Positions 42,817 to 51,587 of a stretch of 64,000 nt of DNA are shown in pieces. The DNA comes from Galbibacter sp. BG1 (lineage in GTDB: Bacteria > Bacteroidota > Bacteroidia > Flavobacteriales > Flavobacteriaceae), in NCBI RefSeq assembly GCF_013391805.1, contig NZ_CP058364.1, positions 2,609,501 through 2,673,500 of the forward strand. Direction: 5' to 3'. The stretch's first letter is position 1, and every line of letters begins with the position of its first letter. A program made the translations under genes and the position numbers. The notes beneath the pieces are model-generated. The model was given only the letters and a program-made list of their open reading frames with translations, had not been told where the DNA came from and searched no databases.

Positions 42817-42856
42817 GTTCGTTTTTTGATTGTCCACAGCGTGGATGTGATTGATT
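42817..42856 (-). repeat. padR-locus leader repeat, copy A
   Basis: On the minus strand this reads ATCAATCAC, then a palindrome TCCACGCTGTGGA, then CAATC and AAAAAACGAAC. It shares all these blocks with copy B (43347-43397). Confidence 0.7.
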
Positions 42857-42875
42857 TTAATTGATGATATTTTAA

Positions 42876-43346
42876 TTATTTTATAAACGCAATGGTAAAT
42901 GGATACTTGTATACCGTACCCTCGTTTGCTCTAATGGTGGCAATAATGCTACAAAATACATCCGTAATGAGCAAGGCAATACCTAGCATCCCGATAAGGC
43001 CAATTAAGCCAGCATTCCAGCCAAAGCCCGAAAGATGCTCAAAATTGAAATCTACATCGTGCCTATTGTGCTCCAATAAATTGGCAAAGCCCACAAATTC
43101 CCAAGCTGTAAATAAAACGATGGGAATGGCTACCAAGCCTAAAATAATACTGTAAAGCAAAATGCTTATTTGAAAATTAATGGCTTGCTTCCCATTTTCG
43201 TCTACAAAGCCTAGTTTTTCTTTGTTTGATGTCCAAAGAAGTAATGGGATGATAAAATTTCCAAAAGGAATAAAATACTTTGAAAAAGTAGACAGGTGGA
43301 TAATAGCTGCCAGATTTTTTTCGTGTTTGCTGATGGTTGATTCCAT
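42876..43346 (-). CDS. DUF4870 domain membrane protein
   Basis: This 156-residue integral membrane protein has three hydrophobic segments at about 22-45, 60-85 and 108-135. It has the DUF4870 marks A-A-I-I-H-L-S-T-F-S-K-Y near residue 13 and G-F-V-D-E-N-G-K-Q-A-I-N-F-Q near 47. The family is of unknown function and often appears near PspC or GIN genes. It lies directly upstream of padR and is preceded by the longer copy of the repeated leader and by a good -7 element. It may therefore be the first gene of the whole padR locus. Confidence 0.88.
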   Translation of the reverse strand: MESTISKHEKNLAAIIHLSTFSKYFIPFGNFIIPLLLWTSNKEKLGFVDENGKQAINFQISILLYSIILGLVAIPIVLFTAWEFVGFANLLEHNRHDVDFNFEHLSGFGWNAGLIGLIGMLGIALLITDVFCSIIATIRANEGTVYKYPFTIAFIK

Positions 43347-43397
43347 GTTCGTTTTTTGATTTGATTGTCCACAGCGTGGATGTAAGTGATTGATGAC
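43347..43397 (-). repeat. padR-locus leader repeat, copy B
   Basis: The same blocks as copy A (ATCAATCAC, TCCACGCTGTGGA, CAATC, AAAAAACGAAC) end directly at the ATG of the DUF4870 gene. It has a five-base insertion before the A-rich part. Confidence 0.7.
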
Positions 43398-43434
43398 TTT
43401 TGATTGTAAATATATAACCTACTAATTTCTATTA

Positions 43435-43442
43435 CAAATATA
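43435..43442 (-). promoter_or_regulatory. Promoter -7 element of the DUF4870 gene
   Basis: The minus strand reads TATATTTG, an exact TAnnTTTG match. Transcription from here would include leader copy B. Confidence 0.6.
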
Positions 43443-43606
43443 TATCTAAAAAAAGGTATTATGCAAAACATAGTACCTATATTTAACAAAAATTTAAGAA
43501 TATGTAGAAGTAATTAATTTGATTACTTTTGAAGAAATTATCTTTCCTAACGCAAATTGCCTAATGTTATGTAGATCAAGGAAAGACCATAAAATAAAGC
43601 AAGAAT

Positions 43607-44059
43607 ATGAAATTAACACCTTCTGAACTCAATAAGTTCTCAATGATAAAATTACCCTCTGCATGGCTCTGTGGGGTAAGGGTTTTAGCTATAGATGATA
43701 CCAGTTGTAAGACATCCGTTAAGCATAGATGGATTAATCAGAATCCTTTTAACTCTATGTTTTGGGCAGTGCAGGGGATGGCTGCCGAGTTGTCTACAGG
43801 AGCTATTGTGATTGGTAAAATAAGGGAACAAGAGCATAAAATTTCTATGCTGGTCGCCAATAACAAAGCTAACTTTTCCAAAAAAGCGAAGGGCCGAATT
43901 ACTTTTGAATGTAAAGACGGACATTTAATCGACGAAGCTATTAAAAAAACAATTGAAACAGGAGAGGGACAAACTTTTTGGATGCAATCTGTAGGCAAGG
44001 ATGAAGTTGGGGATGTAGTTTCTACGTTTGATTTTGAATGGACCGTAAGGGTGAAGTAG
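43607..44059 (+). CDS. DUF4442 hotdog-fold protein (PaaI-like thioesterase)
   Basis: The 150-residue protein resembles DUF4442 within the hotdog superfamily. It has a long central helix (N-S-M-F-W-A-V-Q-G-M-A-A-E-L, about 47-60) and flanking strands such as I-S-M-L-V-A-N-N-K-A-N-F and G-R-I-T-F-E-C. The helix starting F-W-A-V-Q-G corresponds to the one that lines the acyl-CoA pocket in PaaI-type thioesterases. Catalytic residues are not obvious. It stands alone between two opposite-strand genes. Substrate and pathway are unknown. Confidence 0.8.
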   Translation: MKLTPSELNKFSMIKLPSAWLCGVRVLAIDDTSCKTSVKHRWINQNPFNSMFWAVQGMAAELSTGAIVIGKIREQEHKISMLVANNKANFSKKAKGRITFECKDGHLIDEAIKKTIETGEGQTFWMQSVGKDEVGDVVSTFDFEWTVRVK

Positions 44060-44144
44060 TACTTTTTTATCCTTTTAAGCAATTTATAGTTGTTAAGGTT
44101 TTTGGGTAAAAGAAGTTTTATAATTAATCTAGAAACGCTTAGGA

Positions 44145-44152
44145 TATATTTG
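44145..44152 (+). promoter_or_regulatory. -7-like element of a possible small RNA
   Basis: TATATTTG matches TAnnTTTG exactly in a noncoding gap and faces the hairpin at 44221-44255. No -33 element is evident. Confidence 0.3.
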
Positions 44153-44220
44153 CAAAGGGATATGAAATTTATGGATAGCATTACGTACCCGATTTTTTTT
44201 CATTAATAATTGCACAAAAG

Positions 44221-44255
44221 AATGGTCATCCTCCGGTAAGCGAAGAATGACCATT
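44221..44255 (-). terminator. Hairpin terminator after the giant secreted protein gene
   Basis: AATGGTCAT (44221-44229) pairs with ATGACCATT (44247-44255). On the minus strand a TTCTTTTG follows, 39 bases past the gene's stop. Confidence 0.65.
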
Positions 44256-44293
44256 GAAATTGCTATTTTTATTATTTAGTTATTAAAATCGGT

Positions 44294-47200
44294 TTACTTT
44301 TTCACAACCTTTGTTTGCGCAATCATTTTACCTTTTTTATCCACAAGCCTCAAAAGATAAACACCGGCTGGGAAACTACTCATATTAATGGTGCCACTGT
44401 TGGTTTTCTCCACTGCGAAAGTTTTAACTAAAATTCCGCTTAAATTATAGAGATACCCTTCATTTAAAACTGCTTTTCCAATTAATTGGTAGCTGGCTTC
44501 ATTCCTTACCGGGTTCGGATAAATTTTAATGCTAAATTCTTCCGGAGAATCCATATCGGGAAGATTTGTCGCCACCTGTGCTTCACTGCTGGTAACTTCA
44601 AAAATAACAGTCAACGGAATTCCCGCTTTTCCTTTACCATTTTTACCATCGTAAGGAGTGGCGGTCACATAATTTGTTCCTACGGGAAATTCAACCGCAT
44701 TTAAATCGGTTCCATTGTTTTTATCCCCTTTTAAAGCATAGGGAACAATGTTTTCCTTTTGAAAATTAGTTTTACCGTTAAAATCGAAGATTACGCTTTT
44801 GGTGCCTATGGCTGTAGCATTGGCTACGATACTAAAGGCATTGGCATCGTATTCATCTAGGTTGATTACAGCGCCATTCTCTAAAGGCCCTATAGCTTCA
44901 TCGGTATCGGCATTATATAATGTAAAACTATTTACCATTAATGGAGACTGCGTAACCTCAAAGTTTACGGTTAAAGCGATACCCTCCATCCCTTTTCCAT
45001 TCTTTTCGGTGAATGGAGTGGCTGTAATGGTATTTTCCCCCAACGGTAATTCTATAGGGTTGAATACCGTACCGTTCTGCTGGTCTCCCCCAATAGCGTA
45101 TGGTGCTATATTTTCTTTTTGGAACTTATCTTTGTCATTTAGATCAAAAATGACACTTCCAACCGGTAAATCCCCAATGTTGGCAACGACGCTAAAAGCA
45201 TTTACATTATAATCGTCTAAGTTGATGACATCACCTTCCTCTAACATTCCGATTTCTTTATTGGTGTTAGCATTTATTAAGGTAAAACTGACCACTTCTG
45301 GAGCATCGAGTACTTCCAGTATTACGGGAATACTTACCTCTGGATTTAAAGGGTCGTTACTACTAATTAGAATATCGCCTTCGTATGAAGTGTTGGCAGC
45401 CAATCCTTTCGCAGAAAAAGTCACGGGCACTTCCGCTGTTTCACCTGGTTCGACCGTTCCAGAAACAGGAGGCGTAAAGGTAATCGCCAATCCGTCCGTC
45501 AAATATTCTGTATTGAAAATTACTTGTAAGCCAGACAATCCTTGCGGACCTTCTAGACCGACTGTACTACTGGTACGAATCGTGGAATCTACATTGGCAT
45601 ATTGCATTTTAATACCTCCGTCAGGGAAAAGAATAACTTGAAAAGTTACCGGGTCTGGAATGGGAAGAAAAGGAGGGAAGCCAAATCCGGGAACAGCTTC
45701 GTACTGTACAATAAAATATTCTGAAGTTCCCATATAAAGCACCCCACCGCCATCTTGTGGTTCTAAATCGTCCCAAAGCGGTGCAATGAATAAGTTCGGA
45801 TCTGCAGGATCTGGAATTTGAGCATTGCTAAAATTAGAGCCAGTTATTGGCGCAAAGCTTAAAAATCCATTGGCTGCAATGGTTATACTATCTTGTTCTT
45901 CCCCAAAGAAATTAAATGCGAAAGGCAAGGCCACAGTTTCATCTCCATCTGCTCCCACATTGGCTATTTGGCCGTCGGAACTTATATCAATAAAATCGTA
46001 CTCTGGACCGCCACTGTTATTGTCTACCCAAGTATAACCAAAAGTCCCCGGACCGCCACTGGCGTTTAAAAGTTTAGGGCCTACCCGAGTATCTAAAGTC
46101 TCTTTACTGCGAATTTTTGGATAGTCCATTTTTTCGTAGTTCAAGCTTTTCTGGTTTGCTTCTCCAGCTTTCCCAAAAAATGGAGGTGAAAGTGCGTAAT
46201 TGAGCGTGGAATTACCAGTATTTTCAATTGTTACGGTTTCTGTAATGCTCATCTCCCTAACTACTTCAAAGTTTAAGGAATCTGGCATAACCGAAATAAC
46301 AGGAGGATCTACGCCTTCCCCGAATAAATAGACAATGGCAGTTTCCATTCCAAACGCGTCATTACTTTCTATAACAACTTTATCTTCAATTGGCCCAACA
46401 GAGCTTGGTTTAAAAGTTACTCCAATCTGTAAACTTTCATCGGGAGCTATGGTTAGAGGTGCAATAGTATCTAAAACAAAATCATTGGTTTCGTTGCTAA
46501 GCGAAGTTATCTCTAATGCTTTCGATCCTGTATTTTCTATTAAGAAATTGGCTTCCGATTCTAAACCGACAAAAATTGGTTCATATTGCAGTGTATCAGG
46601 CTGAACCGAGATTTCTGGAAAACCTATCACTGTTAATTCAAAAAGAGTTGTATTTAACGAATCACTTGGAGCATTACTGGAAACCATCAACTCATCGAAG
46701 TAAATGCCGTCGTTCAATTCGGTGGCATCCAAGGTTACCATTAAATCTTTAGAACCACCTGCAGGGACTACTCCCGAAATCGGACTCACATTACTTATGA
46801 GATCTGTTAAGGCTATAGAAGGTTTTACAAAGCGAACGGCCAAATTATCCTTTACATAGTCGGTATTAAAAGCGACTTGTGCGCCATCGGTACCATCAAA
46901 ATTCTCAATTCCTACGGTTGCACTATTTCTAAACGGAGCTGTTTCAACATCTTCATAATAAAAATCGATGTTCCCATCTGGGTACAATACAATTTGAAAG
47001 GTAACAGTTTCTTCTGCAGTGCCTAAGAAAATAGGGGCTTGCGTCCATTGCACTACAAACTTGCTTCCGTCGTCTAAATAATGTACAGCGCCGTTGTCGT
47101 TTTGCGGTTCTATATCGTTCCAAAATGCGGCAATTACACTATTGATGCCATCTTCAGTTGGAATTTGAGTATTCACATAGGTAAGTCCAGCAGGTTCTTC

Positions 47201-50200
47201 AAAAGCCAAGAACCCGTTTGCATTTATATATACAGAAGCATTGTTTTCCCCGTAAAATTCGAAAGGGAAAGAAATGGAAACTTCCGTAGAGCCATCTCCG
47301 CCAACCAAACTTGTAATATCGGTTCCAATGGCGGTAATATCTTCAAAATTGAATACTGGTCCGCCCGGCTCATCACTATCGATCCAAGTGTAGCCAAAAC
47401 CATTGTCCATACCTACACTGTATTCTACATTGGCACCTCTTCTATTATCTGTAAAACCTTTTTCTTGAGATAAGCTGAAGCTTTCAAAATTAATGTGTTT
47501 GGTATCGTTCAACTTTACATTTGGTTTTGCCAATGCCGCCATAACTGCTAAGTCTGGGAACGAAAAAATTAACGGCGCCTTCCCTTCGTTCTTCAAAGAA
47601 ATATTAGTGTCTATGGTAATTCCTGCATCGGTGGTTAAAGCCACTTCCTGCGGATCCAATACCGCAATGGGGGGTTCTACACCAACTCCATTGACCACTA
47701 CTTCTAAGGTTTCTACATTGTCTGCATTGCTGTTTATGGTTATAATTCCATTTACATTTCCAACTTCAGATGGTGCAAATGTTACTTTCACCTGTAAGCT
47801 ATCAGATGCCCCTATACTGGCTGAAGCCGGTTCTACAGTAAAATCAGTATTGTCCGACGTTATTTCTGAGATATCTAATGAGGCGAGACCGGTATTGAAA
47901 ATAGTAAAACTACGTTCTCTTTCTGCGCCTATAAATACATCGTTGAAAAGAAGAAAATCATCTGATAAACTAATTTCTGAAAGTTGCCCACTCACTTCGA
48001 AATTCGTAGCTACCGTAGCATCTGTAGTAACGGGATCGTTACTTGAAATTATGATATCCCTGTTATAGGTTCCGTTTGCTAAGCTTTCACCGTTAAAAGT
48101 AACCGTAACATCCACCGAAGTTCCGGGATCCACAGTTCCTTCGGAAGGTTCCAAGGTAATATAACTTTCTTCTGTCTCACCGCTTAGGGCCCTAACAAAG
48201 AATACAAAACCAGATGGATTATAAGTAGCGCCACCATCCCCACTAAAGAAATAGGTGTTGGGGCGTTGCGTAGCGGTATCGTCTACACCCTGCGGAAACT
48301 CAATTCCATCAGGATATTTATGTACTACCCAAAAAGATTCCCCTGCACTAAATGTAAGCGCTTCGCTAAGTTCTTCTGCTACCAGAATACCTTCTGCACT
48401 TGTTTGCTCAAAAGTTTGTGTAAGAAGTAATTCCCCATCATTTGGGGTAGCGCCACCTCTATAAATTTCCAAAATAATGGGCGCGTCGGTAACGGCTTCC
48501 GTACGGTAGCCATTCCTCACAGCCGTTAAAGTGAATTCACTTTCAGCATCAAAATTTACGGCACTTGTGTAGGCACTGGTTTGAACTCCCGCAAAATTAT
48601 CGGGGAAAGGTATTCCGCTATCGTAGAAAATAGAATCCGTAAAAGTCGCATTGTCCTGTATAAGGAGTGTTTTGCTGCTTTTTTCGGTAACTCCCGCTAG
48701 TTTTTCTTTAAAATTACCAGATTTTCCTTCTCCGTACCTCGCCATATCTAGATTCCCTAGGGCAAATTCTGAAGCGGAAGAGGAACTGCTAAACTGCAAT
48801 GCTCCCAAAGAAGTGGTAAAATCTAAATTGCTTTCTCCAGAATTCGAAATGGTAAAAGTCTCTGTTTTTACTGGAGGAATATCTGTTTGTACATTTACCG
48901 AAGCACTAAGTGAATCTGGTGCTACCTCGATTGTTGGGGGCTGCAGAACGGTTAAAGAAACTGGAACATTAACCGGTGAGTTCACCGAATCGTTACTGTT
49001 TACCGTAAGCGAGGCTTCGTAATTCCCGGGATCTATCGCCCGAGCATCGAACTTAACTTGTACGGCTTGTGTACTTCCTGGGGCTACAATGCCCGAATTG
49101 GGTGCCACTGATAAAAAGAAAGCATTGGGGTCGCCATCGGTAATCTCCAAGTTGTCTACATCGAAGGTAGAGCCGGTATTTTCCATGCCAGAAAGAAATA
49201 CAGCCTGTTCGATAATCGGTGCAAAACCTTGTCCTGAGAATACTAATTCGTCATCAAAATATATCGAGAAGGTAGCATCGTCTTTATCTACTATAATTCG
49301 CAGTTCGAAATATCCTGTAGGAGTGGTCGCTTCGATTCTAACAAAATCTGGATCCGATAAAACATCAATGGTTCCATCGGCATTGAACCGTAATCTGGTA
49401 ACTACAGACCCTGCGGTAGGGGACTGGGGAATTACCTCCCAACTAGTTCCCGTACCTTGAATATTCACTTGCGCGCTTAGTACCATAAAGGGTTCGGCTG
49501 CTGGGGTGATACTGGGTGAAATTGCCAATATATTTCCAGGTCTTGTACCTCCAAGACCATCGGAAACACCTCTAAAATGCTGGTTTCCTTCAAAAGAATT
49601 TTCAGTAGCGATAATCCAATTATCAGCGAACTGGGAAACCCAACCTAACTGACTGTTGATATCCCCGGGAGTAAATTCTTCAAAATCTGTGGAATACAAA
49701 GAAGTTACAACTTCTGTAAACTGATTGCTTTTTGTTTTAACCAAAGAAGCAATTCCACTTGTTTTGGAAGCAAAATTGTATTGCTTTTTATTTTTTCCTG
49801 TGGCTGCTAAAGCTTTATTGCTCATTTTTACCCGTTTGGCAAAATCAATAGGGGTTTCGTCATTCACTAGGATATTAAATTCAAGATCGGCATCGCCTGT
49901 ATTTTCAATTATTAAGTCGCGCGTTACTACTTGTAGTTGTTGTATGGTCTCTTCAAACGAACTCGGAGTTACCACTAAGAATGGTGTTTCTGTGCCGTCG
50001 AGTACCCGCACTTCCACAGGAACTGCAATGGGCGCCACCAACTCTGGTGCCGAAATGAATATGGTATCGTTGTAAACCCCTTTTGGGAGTCCGCTTGTGT
50101 TTAATTTTATCTCTAGGGAATCTGAACTTGCCGACGGAATAGTGACTTGCTGAGGGTCGATAAGTTCGATGGTCGAATTTGTGGAGTTTGTTCCCGCTGT

Positions 50201-51316
50201 GGCTGTAATTTCTACATCTGCAATGTTGGAAATGGTAATAGTTCTTCGAATGGTGTCGCCCACAAATAATTCTTCGTCTATGGAATTTGGAGAGACCAAT
50301 AATGGTGGAGCTTCAGCATCGTTAATAACCCACCCCATATCTTTAAAAAGGCCACGTGTAATATCACCGATATCAAAATTAGATTCAGCAGAACCTATTT
50401 GAGGAGTCATTAGGGAATTTACATCTCCTGCAGGAAAAGCAGCTTCATCCCAATGAGCCAAACTGGATCCGCCTTGCCATGTTGGTGGCGCATACAATTC
50501 GGGACGTGTTCCCGCAAGTGCTGCAACGGCAAAGGTTCCACCCATAAAAATATCTCCTCCAGTAAAAGCATCACCTAATTCTGTAGAGGGGTCTGGGAAA
50601 TCCAGAAGGAGATTGCCATCACCATCTTCTATAAATACCCCAAAAATAGAAGGCAACCCATTAGATCTTAGAGTACCAACGCCGTTGTTAAAACCCCTAA
50701 CGGTAGTAAATCCAAGTCCGTGACCTGCTTCGTGCAATGCTACTGTCACAAAATCAAATAGGCCAGAGGGCGTATTTCCATCGGTGCCAAAGTACCAAGG
50801 TATCCCATTACCTAAGTTCACGATGAGGTCGAAATTTTCATCGGGAAATAAGGTTTCACCGGCAATGGCATTGGCCAGTGCGGCGGGATATAGAACATTG
50901 GGATCTGGAGCTCCTGGAACGCCATTAACGTTATAAGCGGGACCTGCGGAGGCAAGAACACCCGGACCAAGATCTGCAAAATCCGCAAAGATTTTAATAG
51001 GAACAGGGGAAACAATTTGTGTTGCCCAAATATCTAGGGCAAATTGAAAAGCAGCTTGAGCATCTGGGTTCGCTTGAGCGCCAGGTCCGTAAGTTACCTG
51101 GATTTCGGCCGTTGCTACATTCTGCATTCGTTGTTGAAAAGCTTTACTACGTTCAGGTGGAATGTTCACCCGCGTATTCATGTCTTGAAATTTAGCCGGA
51201 CAAATAACTGGAGTGGCCGGTAATTTTTTTGGTTGTTGAGCGAATACATCTAACTGGCAAAAAAAGGATAGGAGGAAGGCCAGTGCAAGATGTATGGGAA
51301 AGTAATTTTTTCTCAT
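44294..51316 (-). CDS. Giant secreted multidomain protein with a leishmanolysin-like protease domain and T9SS sorting signal
   Basis: The protein has 2340 residues. It has a signal peptide (1-26) and a metalloprotease-like domain (about 40-330). That domain has H195-E-A-G-H199-G-L-G-F, a distant A-H288-W and a Met-turn-like S-L-M303-T-P, a layout like M8 leishmanolysin rather than HExxHxxGxxH metzincins. Several choice-of-anchor D/ASH-type beta domains follow. A LamG-like region lies at about 540-730. Two copies of a domain starting G-Y-T-W sit at about 1305-1480 and 1760-1935. Two tandem repeats lie at about 2010-2240. The C-terminal type A T9SS signal (about 2264-2340, I-Y-P-N-P-V) directs export and surface attachment. 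The role could be protein degradation or adhesion. Confidence 0.88.
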   Translation of the reverse strand: MRKNYFPIHLALAFLLSFFCQLDVFAQQPKKLPATPVICPAKFQDMNTRVNIPPERSKAFQQRMQNVATAEIQVTYGPGAQANPDAQAAFQFALDIWATQIVSPVPIKIFADFADLGPGVLASAGPAYNVNGVPGAPDPNVLYPAALANAIAGETLFPDENFDLIVNLGNGIPWYFGTDGNTPSGLFDFVTVALHEAGHGLGFTTVRGFNNGVGTLRSNGLPSIFGVFIEDGDGNLLLDFPDPSTELGDAFTGGDIFMGGTFAVAALAGTRPELYAPPTWQGGSSLAHWDEAAFPAGDVNSLMTPQIGSAESNFDIGDITRGLFKDMGWVINDAEAPPLLVSPNSIDEELFVGDTIRRTITISNIADVEITATAGTNSTNSTIELIDPQQVTIPSASSDSLEIKLNTSGLPKGVYNDTIFISAPELVAPIAVPVEVRVLDGTETPFLVVTPSSFEETIQQLQVVTRDLIIENTGDADLEFNILVNDETPIDFAKRVKMSNKALAATGKNKKQYNFASKTSGIASLVKTKSNQFTEVVTSLYSTDFEEFTPGDINSQLGWVSQFADNWIIATENSFEGNQHFRGVSDGLGGTRPGNILAISPSITPAAEPFMVLSAQVNIQGTGTSWEVIPQSPTAGSVVTRLRFNADGTIDVLSDPDFVRIEATTPTGYFELRIIVDKDDATFSIYFDDELVFSGQGFAPIIEQAVFLSGMENTGSTFDVDNLEITDGDPNAFFLSVAPNSGIVAPGSTQAVQVKFDARAIDPGNYEASLTVNSNDSVNSPVNVPVSLTVLQPPTIEVAPDSLSASVNVQTDIPPVKTETFTISNSGESNLDFTTSLGALQFSSSSSASEFALGNLDMARYGEGKSGNFKEKLAGVTEKSSKTLLIQDNATFTDSIFYDSGIPFPDNFAGVQTSAYTSAVNFDAESEFTLTAVRNGYRTEAVTDAPIILEIYRGGATPNDGELLLTQTFEQTSAEGILVAEELSEALTFSAGESFWVVHKYPDGIEFPQGVDDTATQRPNTYFFSGDGGATYNPSGFVFFVRALSGETEESYITLEPSEGTVDPGTSVDVTVTFNGESLANGTYNRDIIISSNDPVTTDATVATNFEVSGQLSEISLSDDFLLFNDVFIGAERERSFTIFNTGLASLDISEITSDNTDFTVEPASASIGASDSLQVKVTFAPSEVGNVNGIITINSNADNVETLEVVVNGVGVEPPIAVLDPQEVALTTDAGITIDTNISLKNEGKAPLIFSFPDLAVMAALAKPNVKLNDTKHINFESFSLSQEKGFTDNRRGANVEYSVGMDNGFGYTWIDSDEPGGPVFNFEDITAIGTDITSLVGGDGSTEVSISFPFEFYGENNASVYINANGFLAFEEPAGLTYVNTQIPTEDGINSVIAAFWNDIEPQNDNGAVHYLDDGSKFVVQWTQAPIFLGTAEETVTFQIVLYPDGNIDFYYEDVETAPFRNSATVGIENFDGTDGAQVAFNTDYVKDNLAVRFVKPSIALTDLISNVSPISGVVPAGGSKDLMVTLDATELNDGIYFDELMVSSNAPSDSLNTTLFELTVIGFPEISVQPDTLQYEPIFVGLESEANFLIENTGSKALEITSLSNETNDFVLDTIAPLTIAPDESLQIGVTFKPSSVGPIEDKVVIESNDAFGMETAIVYLFGEGVDPPVISVMPDSLNFEVVREMSITETVTIENTGNSTLNYALSPPFFGKAGEANQKSLNYEKMDYPKIRSKETLDTRVGPKLLNASGGPGTFGYTWVDNNSGGPEYDFIDISSDGQIANVGADGDETVALPFAFNFFGEEQDSITIAANGFLSFAPITGSNFSNAQIPDPADPNLFIAPLWDDLEPQDGGGVLYMGTSEYFIVQYEAVPGFGFPPFLPIPDPVTFQVILFPDGGIKMQYANVDSTIRTSSTVGLEGPQGLSGLQVIFNTEYLTDGLAITFTPPVSGTVEPGETAEVPVTFSAKGLAANTSYEGDILISSNDPLNPEVSIPVILEVLDAPEVVSFTLINANTNKEIGMLEEGDVINLDDYNVNAFSVVANIGDLPVGSVIFDLNDKDKFQKENIAPYAIGGDQQNGTVFNPIELPLGENTITATPFTEKNGKGMEGIALTVNFEVTQSPLMVNSFTLYNADTDEAIGPLENGAVINLDEYDANAFSIVANATAIGTKSVIFDFNGKTNFQKENIVPYALKGDKNNGTDLNAVEFPVGTNYVTATPYDGKNGKGKAGIPLTVIFEVTSSEAQVATNLPDMDSPEEFSIKIYPNPVRNEASYQLIGKAVLNEGYLYNLSGILVKTFAVEKTNSGTINMSSFPAGVYLLRLVDKKGKMIAQTKVVKK

Positions 51317-51320
51317 AGTT

Positions 51321-51356
51321 TTGCTGTTAAAATGTTAAAGAACTTGTTAACAGCAA
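51321..51356 (-). promoter_or_regulatory. Perfect inverted repeat in the 5' leader of the giant gene
   Basis: TTGCTGTTAA (51321-51330) and TTAACAGCAA (51347-51356) are perfectly complementary. In the minus-strand mRNA the hairpin would end four bases before the ATG at 51316 and could restrict ribosome access. Alternatively it is a protein-binding site. Confidence 0.5.
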
Positions 51357-51504
51357 TTTATGAAAAGTTATCGAAGAAATTGGTCAATCGATGATGTTTT
51401 TTATGTTAAAATATTAGTTTTCAAATTGTTGTGTTTTTTTTTCAATTAATGGTTTTTTCTTCAAAGCTTCTCAAATAGCCAGTTAGCGCGAAAAGTTTAT
51501 TTTG

Positions 51505-51553
51505 TGTGTACGTACACATATTTTTAATTATATTTGTTTGTGTGTACGTACAC
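51505..51553 (+). promoter_or_regulatory. Twin palindromic operators bracketing the SDR promoter
   Basis: TGTGTACGTACACA (51505-51518) and GTGTACGTACAC (51542-51553) are perfect palindromes with centres 36 bases apart. Between them TATATTTG at 51529-51536 matches the -7 consensus. A repressor bound to both would cover the promoter on both sides. Such palindromes are typical of GntR- or LacI-type regulators, but no such regulator is in the window. Confidence 0.7.
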
Positions 51554-51587
51554 GCTAATATTTTTTAACCAATTAGAAATTTTAACA

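Noticed and set aside
42828-42840. DnaA-box-like sequence in the padR leader repeat (TGTGGACAA on the minus strand)
   Set aside because: It has one mismatch to the DnaA box, is part of a better explained palindrome, and no dnaA or origin-type cluster is nearby.
47493-48068. Long open frames on the plus strand opposite the giant secreted protein gene (also 44799-45212, 49089-49460)
   Set aside because: They are low-complexity Ser/Thr/Pro-rich mirror frames of a coding gene with clear domains on the minus strand. They have no signal or family motif.
51534-51587. Upstream start for the SDR gene
   Set aside because: It would start inside the promoter and operator region and add 18 residues that do not belong to the SDR fold.
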